In this document: positions 57,841 through 64,000 of the stretch, piece after piece
Position numbering within the stretch: the first letter of the stretch is position 1
How the letters are laid out: every line of letters starts with the position of its first letter
Assembly (NCBI GenBank): GCA_036774405.1
Contig: DAIPBO010000002.1
Coordinates: 62,001-126,000 of the forward strand
Direction: 5' to 3'
DNA: 64,000 bases
From: JAAYDS01 sp012729155
GTDB taxonomy: Bacteria > Chloroflexota > Anaerolineae > UBA1429
Position numbers and translations under genes: made by a program
Notes under the pieces: generated by a model
Databases searched by the model: none
What the model was told of the DNA's origin: nothing
What the model saw: the letters and a program-made list of their open reading frames with translations, nothing else

Positions 57841-59310
57841 TCACTGTTCGTCGGTCTTGGCCTGTTCCCAGATGGCGTCCATCTCGGCCAGCGTCATGGT
57901 CTCGAGCCCGCGACCTTGCGCTGCAGCGTGCCCCTCAATGGCCGCAAACCGCCTGGCAAAGCGCGCGTTGGTCTCGCGCAACGCATCTTCGGGGTTGATG
58001 GCCTGCCAGCGCGCCAGGTTCACCAATGCAAAGAGAACATCACCTAACTCGCGGCTGCGGGCCGCGTCATCGGGGGCTTGTGCGTACTCGTCCAGTTCTT
58101 CGTCTAGCTTGGCGCGCACCTGGCTTGCATCGCTCCAATCGAAACCCACGCGAGCCACACGTTCCTGGATCTTGAGAGCTTGCGCCAGAGCTGGTAATGC
58201 CTGGTTGATGCCGTCGAGCATCGAGCGTCGCTCCTGCCCGTTGGCCACCCTCTCTTCGCGCTTGATCTGTTCCCAGCTCTGCAACACCTCATCGGGGCTC
58301 GAGGCCTGCGCCTCACCAAAGACGTGCGGGTGCCGCCGTACTAGTTTGGCAATGGCATACTGCATGCTGTCGATGAGGCGAAAGTCGCCGTGCTCAGTAG
58401 CGATCTGCGCGTGGAAAAGAATCTGCAGCAGCAGGTCACCCAGCTCCTCGCAAACCTCGCCAAGATCGCCACCGTCTATGGCCGCGAGCACCTCATAGGT
58501 CTCCTCCAGGAGATAGGTCCGCAGGCTTTCGTGCGTCTGTTCGCGATCCCACGGGCAGCCATCGGGCGCACGCAGGCGGGCCATGACCTCCTGATAGCTC
58601 GAAAGCGACCCTGGCGTGGGCAACGCTGGCACCAACAGCGAGGTGAGATGGTCCAGGTCGGGCTGGCGGTCCAGCTCGTACAGGGCAATGTCGCGCACTT
58701 GTTCATCGGGCAGACCAGCGTGCAGCACCAACCGTGCGGGGTGCTCATCAGGGTAGAGGTTCATCAGCGTGAGCTTGCAGTCTGACGCGAGCGGCTGATT
58801 GTAGACCTGCACGATCAGTGCGGGCACATCGGGGTCCAAGGGGGGGTGCAGGCGTCTGGCGAGCAGCGTTGCATCGCAGATCTGCAGCCCGTCAAAGCTG
58901 TCGATTCGGAGCGCGGCCAACGTCGGCTCGATACAACTGACCCCGTGTACAATCCGCACCGGCAGGCCGCGAGACGGCCCCTGGGTTAGCAAGGCCTGTA
59001 CGGTGGCCTCGCCCACCAGAGGATCGCCAGGCACGGCATAGACCACGCCCTGTGCACGTTGGCCGAGGTCAAGCACCTGCTCCACGATGGCCGCATAGAC
59101 CGCCTCAAAGGTCTGGTGTGCATCGTACAGTGCGTCAAAAGCATGCAGGCGGCCCTGTAGACTGGCCGCGGTGGCGGGGTCGTTGAGGGTCGGGTGGCGC
59201 TCGGTGCGCACATAGACCTCATCGGCCTCTGTCAACACTCGGTTTGCGGCTATGGTCAGCAACTCTGGATCGCCTGGTCCCAGCCCAACGATGGTGATGC
59301 CCTGTGCCAT
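57841..59310 (-). CDS. mazG: Tetrapyrrole-methylase/MazG fusion NTP pyrophosphohydrolase
   Basis: Two-domain protein of 489 residues, as in YabN. Residues about 5-215 are an SAM-binding methylase-like domain (ITIVGLGPGDPELLT, VYAVPGDPLVG). From about 245 a MazG domain follows (RLRAPDGCPWDREQTHESL, LEETYEVLAAID, EELGDLLLQILFHAQI), which contains the acidic metal-binding residues and removes pyrophosphate from NTPs. The ATG at 59310 follows GAGGGAG and the family N-terminus; the extra 44 upstream codons are not supported. It heads the ECF operon. A functional link to the importer is not obvious. Confidence 0.9.
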   Translation of the reverse strand: MAQGITIVGLGPGDPELLTIAANRVLTEADEVYVRTERHPTLNDPATAASLQGRLHAFDALYDAHQTFEAVYAAIVEQVLDLGQRAQGVVYAVPGDPLVGEATVQALLTQGPSRGLPVRIVHGVSCIEPTLAALRIDSFDGLQICDATLLARRLHPPLDPDVPALIVQVYNQPLASDCKLTLMNLYPDEHPARLVLHAGLPDEQVRDIALYELDRQPDLDHLTSLLVPALPTPGSLSSYQEVMARLRAPDGCPWDREQTHESLRTYLLEETYEVLAAIDGGDLGEVCEELGDLLLQILFHAQIATEHGDFRLIDSMQYAIAKLVRRHPHVFGEAQASSPDEVLQSWEQIKREERVANGQERRSMLDGINQALPALAQALKIQERVARVGFDWSDASQVRAKLDEELDEYAQAPDDAARSRELGDVLFALVNLARWQAINPEDALRETNARFARRFAAIEGHAAAQGRGLETMTLAEMDAIWEQAKTDEQ

Positions 59311-59337
59311 GAGTTCTCCCTCGACGGTGTGGCTTGA

Positions 59338-59366
59338 ATTATACGCCCGCAGGAGGGCCTGCCCAA
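59338..59366 (-). promoter_or_regulatory. Promoter of the mazG-ECF operon
   Basis: On the minus strand TTGGGC (59361-59366), 17-bp spacer, perfect TATAAT (59338-59343). Confidence 0.55.
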
Positions 59367-59426
59367 GTGCGTTGAGCGAGTTGTTGCCAGCAGCGCCCGG
59401 ACAGGCAGGAACCGGAGCCGTATCGC

Positions 59427-59455
59427 TTGACAGAGCGCTCACCTCTCTCTACAAT
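59427..59455 (+). promoter_or_regulatory. Promoter of the ferritin-like/rubredoxin genes
   Basis: Perfect TTGACA (59427-59432), 17-bp spacer, TACAAT (59450-59455), the best rightward promoter in this part of the window. Confidence 0.6.
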
Positions 59456-59496
59456 CTAGACGGTGTTTCATAAGAGAACGTCTTGAGAATGGACAT

Positions 59497-59958
59497 ATGA
59501 GTAACCCAGTTGAACAGGCGCTACAAACAGCTATCCTGCGCGAGATCGCGGCGTATGAGCTCTATGCGGCGACGGCCAAGCTCGTCGAGGCCGGCCCATC
59601 GCAAAAGATGTTGTTGGACCTGGCCGCCCAGGAACGCGGCCATCGGCGTAGACTCGAAAACGTGCTCTCGCGGGGCGCCTTTGCCCGCCTCACCACCGAA
59701 CAGGAAGAGCAGGTGCTCGACCTCAAGATCACCGACCATCTGGTGGCTAGCCCGCTAACCCCCGACGCCACCCTGCAAGACATTCTGATTGTGGCCGGGC
59801 AGCGCGAGGGCAATAGCCATGCCCTCTACAGCGCTCTGGCGCAGGTGGCCGACGACCCGCAGGCCCAGCGCCTGTTCGAGGTGCTGGCCAACGAAGAACT
59901 CAAACACAAGCAGCTCGTCGAGAAACTGTATGACGAGCTATTCTACAGCGACAACTAG
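59497..59958 (+). CDS. Ferritin-like (rubrerythrin-type) diiron protein
   Basis: Protein of 153 residues forming a four-helix bundle. Iron ligands appear in two repeated motifs, REIAAYELYA with AAQERGHRRRLE (ExxH) and GQREGNSHALYSAL with ANEELKHKQLVE (ExxH), the rubrerythrin pattern. It lacks the rubredoxin domain of classical rubrerythrin, but a separate rubredoxin gene follows after 52 bp and could supply electrons. The C-terminus (LYDELFYSDN) is not an encapsulin targeting peptide. The ATG at 59497 lacks a strong ribosome site. Confidence 0.85.
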   Translation: MSNPVEQALQTAILREIAAYELYAATAKLVEAGPSQKMLLDLAAQERGHRRRLENVLSRGAFARLTTEQEEQVLDLKITDHLVASPLTPDATLQDILIVAGQREGNSHALYSALAQVADDPQAQRLFEVLANEELKHKQLVEKLYDELFYSDN

Positions 59959-60010
59959 GGCCCCGACCCGGCCTTGTGCTGGGTGACTATTCAAGGAACA
60001 GGAGAGCGAA

Positions 60011-60172
60011 ATGGCCAAGTGGGAGTGTCTCGTTTGTGGTTACGTCTATGACCCTGATGAAGGCGATCCTGACAACGGAATCGAGCCAGGGACTGCTTTT
60101 GAAGACTTGCCAGACGACTGGGTTTGCCCAGAATGTGGCGCTGGCAAAGACATGTTCGAGCAGATGGACTAA
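60011..60172 (+). CDS. Rubredoxin
   Basis: Small electron carrier of 53 residues with one iron bound by four cysteines: C6 and C9 in WECLVCGYVYDP, and C39 and C42 in WVCPECGAGKD. EGDPDNGIEPGTAFEDLPDDW between them is the classic rubredoxin core. AGGAGAG precedes the ATG. It probably carries electrons from the following flavoprotein to the ferritin-like proteins. A terminator-like hairpin follows. Confidence 0.95.
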   Translation: MAKWECLVCGYVYDPDEGDPDNGIEPGTAFEDLPDDWVCPECGAGKDMFEQMD

Positions 60173-60192
60173 CTCAGCTCTCGGCACAAGCA

Positions 60193-60226
60193 CGACCGCC
60201 GTCCGGTTCTGGCGGCGGTCGCTTTC
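60193..60226 (+). terminator. Terminator after rubredoxin
   Basis: CGACCGCC (60193-60200) pairs with GGCGGTCG (60214-60221), followed by CTTTCT. The T-run is poor, so some read-through into the flavoprotein gene is likely. Confidence 0.55.
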
Positions 60227-60300
60227 TAGGTCTGCATTCCGATTCTGTGGTCAGCGTAGGTGATCGCAAGATTGCCCGCGGCCACCCCTGGAGGGCATCG

Positions 60301-61518
60301 ATGCGGGTCATCATCATTGGCAACGGCGTTGCCGGCGTGAACGTTGCCCGGGCGATCGCCGATAGTGGCGTTGCCGACGAACTCATCATCTATTCGTGCG
60401 AAAAGCACAACTATTACCCGCGCCCGCGGTTGATCGAACTCTTGACAGGTGATCTGCCGCCCGAGGCCATTGCCCAGTACCCCGATGATTGGTATCAACG
60501 CCGCAAGATCGATGTGCGGCTGGGTTGCTGTGTTGCGGCGATCGATCGCGATGCCCGTCGCATCACGCTGGCAGATGGCGGTCACGACACGTACGACAAG
60601 CTGGTATTGGCCATCGGCGCTCATAGCTGGGTGCCGCCTATTGCAGGGGCTGAACGCCAGGGTGTACATACCTTGCGCACCGTTCGGGATGCCGAAACCA
60701 TCGGCGCGCAGGCCCGCAAGGCAGAGAACGTCGTCTGCATCGGCGGCGGCCTGCTGGGGCTTGACACTTCGATGGCGCTGGTGCGCTGCGGCGCCAGCCC
60801 GGTGATTCTCGAGGCATTGCCCTGGCTCATGCCTCGCCAGCTCGACCGTGAGGGTGCCGCCGTACTGCAGGCCTTGATCGAGGCTCGTGGAGCACACGTA
60901 CGCGTGGGCGTACAGGTAGAAGAGATCATCGGCGACGGCCGCGTGCGCTCGGTGAGGCTCAAGAGCGGAGAGGAACTACCCGCTGATCTCGTGGTCGTCT
61001 CGGCAGGTGTGCGCAGTAATCTCTTGCTGGCGCAGCAGGCCGGGCTCAGCTGCAACCGCGGCATCATCGTCAATGAACGCATGGAGACCGACGACCCTGA
61101 CATCTATGCGGTCGGCGATTGCGCCGAGTTTAAGGGCATGGTATGGGCGATTATCCCCGTAGCGCTGGCGCAGGCGCGCGTGGCCGCCATGCAAATCTGC
61201 GGACAGGGCGATGGCCTCTATGAGGGCGTCGTACCAAGCACCACCCTCAAGGTAACCGGTATTGATCTGACCAGCATCGGTGAGGTCAACCCGCAAGAGG
61301 GCATGTTCGTCGAGAAGCGCTATCAAAACGCCGCCGGCTCGGTCTATGAAAAACTGGTCATTCGCGACCGCCGCATCGTCGGCGCCATCCTGTTGGGCGA
61401 TCGTAGCGATGTGCGCGCGGTCAATCAGCTCATATCTCGCGGCGTGGATGTAGCGCCCTATATCGACAGGCTTTTTACCGCTGGTCTGTCGCTGGCCGAT
61501 ATCGTCAACGCACAGTAG
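60301..61518 (+). CDS. FAD-dependent NAD(P)H oxidoreductase, rubredoxin-reductase-like
   Basis: Flavoprotein of 405 residues. The N-terminal FAD motif is VIIIGNGVAGVNVARAI, the second dinucleotide motif VVCIGGGLLGLDTSMAL, and the C-terminal FAD site DIYAVGDCAEF. The pattern matches NADH:rubredoxin reductase and the nitrite-reductase flavin domain. Next to a rubredoxin gene, reduction of that protein is the likely job. CTGGAGGG precedes the ATG at 60301; the frame open further upstream includes a terminator hairpin and is rejected. Confidence 0.88.
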   Translation: MRVIIIGNGVAGVNVARAIADSGVADELIIYSCEKHNYYPRPRLIELLTGDLPPEAIAQYPDDWYQRRKIDVRLGCCVAAIDRDARRITLADGGHDTYDKLVLAIGAHSWVPPIAGAERQGVHTLRTVRDAETIGAQARKAENVVCIGGGLLGLDTSMALVRCGASPVILEALPWLMPRQLDREGAAVLQALIEARGAHVRVGVQVEEIIGDGRVRSVRLKSGEELPADLVVVSAGVRSNLLLAQQAGLSCNRGIIVNERMETDDPDIYAVGDCAEFKGMVWAIIPVALAQARVAAMQICGQGDGLYEGVVPSTTLKVTGIDLTSIGEVNPQEGMFVEKRYQNAAGSVYEKLVIRDRRIVGAILLGDRSDVRAVNQLISRGVDVAPYIDRLFTAGLSLADIVNAQ

Positions 61519-61537
61519 CGTGCCAATGGAGGTGCCC

Positions 61538-62608
61538 ATGGATAAGAACAAGATCATCGCACTCTTGCGCAAAGACATGATGGGCGAACAGCAGGCCATC
61601 GTGCAGTATCTCAATCATGCCTACAACATGCCCGAGGGCACAGTGCCGGCCGAGATCGAGGCGATCGCGCGTGAAGAGATGTACCACCTCGACTGGCTCG
61701 CCGACATGATTGTGGAGCTAGGGGGAGACCCCACTATGGAGCGCGATCCGGTGGACTTTGGCGCGGCGCCCGCTGAGCAACAACTGCTCAAAGATGTCGA
61801 CCTGGAGCAGGTCGCTATCGACCAGTACCGCGCTCATATTGCCATGATCGACGATGAGACTGTGCGACGGCTCCTCGCGCGTATTCTGCAGGATGAGCTT
61901 GTGCATCAGGAGCAGTTTCGTGATCTGGCCGCTGAGGCGGCNNNNNNNNNNNNNNNNNNNNNNNNNNNNNNNNNNNNNNNNNNNNNNNNNNNNNNNNNNN
62001 NNNNNNNNNNNNNNNNNNNNNNNNNNNNNNNNNNNNNNNNNGCTGAGGCGGCTGCTGAGGCGGCTGCAGGGGGAGCCTCTGGCGCAGAAGCTGAAGACGG
62101 CGACGAGCCGGCCGGCAAGCCACCTGAACGGCTGCAGGCTCTGCTCAACAAGGGCGTGCGTCACGAGTATTCGGTAGTCTTGCAATACCTCTACCACTCG
62201 TTTGTGGCCGAGGATTGTGAGGCGTCAGAAGAACTCCAGAACGCGGCTATCAACGAGATGCAGCACCTCGGTTGGCTGGCCGAGCACCTCGCTGAGGAGG
62301 GCGGCGAGCCCGACTTTACTCACGAGGAGCTGGTGCTCACCCGCGATGCTATCACCAATCTCGAAGCAGACGTCGCTATCGAGAATCAGGTGACGCAGAT
62401 GTACACCGTACAGATCCCAGAAGTGGATGAGGAGGGCCTCAAAAAGCTGCTCACGCGCATCCGCGATCACGAGATCTATCATGAAGCGGTGTTCAGTGAT
62501 CTGCTGGCCGAGGCGCGAGCGGCGACTGCGAGCCAGAAGGATGAGACAGATGAGCCGTCGGCTCCCACGCGTCCCAGTATCCCGAGCGTGGGCAGCCTCA
62601 AAGACTAG
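61538..62608 (+). CDS. Double ferritin-like encapsulin cargo protein (contains assembly gap)
   Basis: Protein with two ferritin-like bundles joined by an Ala/Glu linker. Domain 1 has the full diiron set: E17, E47/H50 in REEMYHLDW, E90 and E120/H123 in QDELVHQEQF. Domain 2 repeats it with HEYSVVLQYLYHSF, NEMQHLGWLAEH and DHEIYHEAVF. The last residues, PSIPSVGSLKD, match the targeting peptide (VGSLK-like) that docks cargo into family 1 encapsulins, and the shell gene is next. The real length is unknown because of 100 N at 61942-62041. GGAGG precedes the ATG at 61538. It probably oxidises and stores iron inside the shell. Confidence 0.88.
   Translation: MDKNKIIALLRKDMMGEQQAIVQYLNHAYNMPEGTVPAEIEAIAREEMYHLDWLADMIVELGGDPTMERDPVDFGAAPAEQQLLKDVDLEQVAIDQYRAHIAMIDDETVRRLLARILQDELVHQEQFRDLAAEAXXXXXXXXXXXXXXXXXXXXXXXXXXXXXXXXXXAEAAAEAAAGGASGAEAEDGDEPAGKPPERLQALLNKGVRHEYSVVLQYLYHSFVAEDCEASEELQNAAINEMQHLGWLAEHLAEEGGEPDFTHEELVLTRDAITNLEADVAIENQVTQMYTVQIPEVDEEGLKKLLTRIRDHEIYHEAVFSDLLAEARAATASQKDETDEPSAPTRPSIPSVGSLKD
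61942..62041. other. Assembly gap of 100 N inside the cargo gene
   Basis: Exactly 100 unknown bases, the customary scaffold-gap size, so the real length is unknown. Both edges are GCTGAGGCGG-type repeats coding for Ala-Glu-Ala, which is probably why assembly failed. Confidence 0.97.
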
Positions 62609-62640
62609 CGCGATTTAGGCCTAGAATTCAGGAGGACATC

Positions 62641-63417
62641 ATGAGCGACTACTTTATGCGAGAGGCAGCACCCTTTGGCGATGACGTCTGGGCGCAGATC
62701 GATGAGATGGTGGTATCTGTTGCCAAAAAGAACCTCGTCGGCCGCCGCATATTGAGCCTGGTGGGGCCGCTGGGCTGGGGCGTTGAGCAGGCTCCCATGT
62801 TCGGTTTCACCGATGAAGGCGGCGCTGATGTGGTGACCGGTGAGGCCAAGTACTTGAGGCTTGCCGAGGTGGGCGCAGAGTTCATCATCACAGCCAAGCA
62901 ATTGCTCATGGCAGAGCAGACGCCCTTTGGGCTCGACCTGGGCGCCGTGGCCACGGCGGTGTCTCGGCTCGCCCGCGAAGAGGATGGTCTGTTGGTCGGT
63001 GGCCTGCTAGACAAAGCCGAGACCAAGGCCGCCCTAGGAGACTGGGACGCCCTTGGAGGCCCCTTTGAGGCTGTCGCCACGGCTATCGCGCAGATGCGCC
63101 AGGCCGGAGTCGACGGGCCGTTCGCGCTGGTGCTGAGCCCTGCCATGTTCGCTCGCCTTGCGAGCCTGATGTCGCACGGGCGGCGCGAGCTGGACATGGT
63201 GTCCAAGCTCGTCGAGGCTGGGCTGTTCCAGTCGCGCAGCATGCCAGATGATCAGGTGCTGCTGCTCAGCCCGCAGCCGTGGAACATGGATCTGGTGGTC
63301 GGGCAGGATATCGTCACCAGTTATCTGGGCAACGAGGGGCTCGATCATCGCTTTCGCGTTTTTGAGACGCTTGTTCTGCGCGTGAAGCGGCCTGAGGCTG
63401 CCTGCGTCCTCAAGTAG
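62641..63417 (+). CDS. Family 1 encapsulin shell protein
   Basis: Shell protein of 258 residues with the HK97 fold, which self-assembles into a hollow protein nanocompartment. Matching segments are REAAPFGDDVWAQIDEM at the N-terminus, LVGRRILSLVGPLGWG, GVDGPFALVLSPAMFARL and VGQDIVTSYLGNE near the C-terminus, the same order as Thermotoga encapsulin. AGGAGG lies before the ATG. It is 32 bp downstream of its cargo gene and almost surely co-transcribed. Confidence 0.93.
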   Translation: MSDYFMREAAPFGDDVWAQIDEMVVSVAKKNLVGRRILSLVGPLGWGVEQAPMFGFTDEGGADVVTGEAKYLRLAEVGAEFIITAKQLLMAEQTPFGLDLGAVATAVSRLAREEDGLLVGGLLDKAETKAALGDWDALGGPFEAVATAIAQMRQAGVDGPFALVLSPAMFARLASLMSHGRRELDMVSKLVEAGLFQSRSMPDDQVLLLSPQPWNMDLVVGQDIVTSYLGNEGLDHRFRVFETLVLRVKRPEAACVLK

Positions 63418-63428
63418 GCGCTAGCTAC

Positions 63429-63476
63429 GTCACCGGCACAAGGACTATTGGCGGTGACCATCCGGCCAATTTGGCC
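63429..63476. promoter_or_regulatory. Inverted repeats before the oxidoreductase gene
   Basis: GTCACCG (63429-63435) and CGGTGAC (63452-63458) form a loose hairpin. Right after is an odd palindrome GGCCAA-T-TTGGCC (63464-63476), which could be an operator. No promoter was recognised. Confidence 0.3.
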
Positions 63477-63516
63477 ATAGACGTGAGGCTGCGCGCACGC
63501 ATACTGGAGGTATCAC

Positions 63517-64000
63517 ATGGCGGCAGTGGACATAACCTTCCGCATTGGCGGTGAGGCAGGGCAGGGCGTCGAGTCGGGCGGCGCCGGTTTCGCCAAAGCC
63601 CTGGCCCGTGGCGGCTATCATGTGGTGGGCACGCCCGATTACTATGAGCGTATCCGCGGCGGCCACAACTTTTTCACCATCCGCGCCAGCGATGAGCCGG
63701 TGTATGCTGTTGGCGAGAGCGTGGACGTGTTGATCGCCATGGATAGCGAATCGTTGGCGCGCCATGTGAGCAAGCTCGTGCCACAAAGCGCCATCGTGCT
63801 CGATGAAGAGACCAGCGTGCCCGAGGGGGCGCTGGATGGCTATGGCGGGGTGGTAGCACGGCTTCCTTTGCTCAAGATCGCCACGGACCATGGCGCGCCC
63901 GTGATGGTGAATACTGGAGCGCTGGCTGCTGCCGCCCAGTTGGTGGGGTTCGATCTCGAGTTCATCATCGGCGTGATCGCTGATAACTTTGGACGCAAGG
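63517..64000 (+). CDS. 2-oxoacid:ferredoxin oxidoreductase, gamma-type domain (3' end outside window)
   Basis: First 161 residues of a 2-oxoacid:acceptor oxidoreductase. The N-terminal FRIGGEAGQGVESGG and YYERIRGGHNFFTIRAS are typical of the gamma (KorC/PorG) domain, which in many bacteria is fused in front of the alpha subunit (KorA). The frame runs past base 64000, so a fusion cannot be decided here. The enzyme couples oxidation of a 2-oxoacid such as 2-oxoglutarate or pyruvate to reduction of ferredoxin. GGAGG precedes the ATG. Confidence 0.85.
   Translation, partial: MAAVDITFRIGGEAGQGVESGGAGFAKALARGGYHVVGTPDYYERIRGGHNFFTIRASDEPVYAVGESVDVLIAMDSESLARHVSKLVPQSAIVLDEETSVPEGALDGYGGVVARLPLLKIATDHGAPVMVNTGALAAAAQLVGFDLEFIIGVIADNFGRK

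Overview
The window looks like a chromosome segment of a GC-rich bacterium of the Chloroflexota (Anaerolineae-like). This is inferred from style, not from a marker gene. The style points are Thr/Pro linkers of the TPTNTPT type in secreted proteins, a Val/Glu-rich spacer after the lipobox of the sugar-binding protein, an M16 fusion peptidase, pentapeptide and LVIVD-repeat proteins, and a family 1 encapsulin locus. There are about 52 genes, one tRNA, one T-box leader and one assembly gap (100 N inside a gene). I see no CRISPR array, insertion sequence, prophage or rRNA.

Region by region: 1-2100 is a leftward rhamnose unit (DeoR-type repressor, then L-rhamnose isomerase, which runs off the window). 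2118-5035 is a leftward four-gene set (GNAT, HAD phosphatase, DUF84 NTPase, SDR). 5151-9201 holds a DsrE-like protein, a homocysteine methyltransferase relative, a DegT aminotransferase, and trpS behind a tryptophan T-box. 9288-16326 has two tandem paralogous secreted proteins, an M16 peptidase, a GNAT/Eis-like protein and a membrane protein. 16426-22021 has a 1373-residue fusion of a YfhO-like protein with a polysaccharide flippase, then asnS and tRNA-Lys(TTT). 22218-29538 has an LVIVD propeller protein, a GT-C glycosyltransferase, a class V aminotransferase and a URO-D family protein. 29878-34339 has a phosphotransferase and two signalling proteins whose genes converge and overlap by 77 bp.

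34590-50756 is the metabolic core: three tandem RraA-like paralogues, an ABC sugar importer lacking its ATPase, a DUF5060/DUF4038 (apiosidase-like) glycosidase, a pentapeptide lipoprotein, a GH2 enzyme, then a D-2-hydroxyacid dehydrogenase, a fourth RraA, an Ldh2-type dehydrogenase, a PPC/DUF296 protein, a zinc alcohol dehydrogenase and a 3-hydroxyisobutyrate-dehydrogenase-like enzyme. Neither glycosidase has a signal peptide, so oligosaccharides are probably imported, cut in the cytoplasm and oxidised to sugar acids that an aldolase cleaves. The substrate is not known.

50866-59310 carries a hemerythrin, a YifB/ComM ATPase, a secreted subtilase and a five-gene leftward operon (tetrapyrrole-methylase/MazG fusion, then a complete ECF importer S-A1-A2-T). 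59427-63417 is an iron/redox cluster: ferritin-like protein, rubredoxin, FAD oxidoreductase, a double ferritin-like cargo ending in an encapsulin targeting peptide, and the encapsulin shell. The window ends inside a 2-oxoacid:ferredoxin oxidoreductase gene.

Promoters of the TTGACN-17-TANNAT type recur before most transcription units and help define the operons. Two of them sit so close to the start codon that leaderless transcripts are likely.
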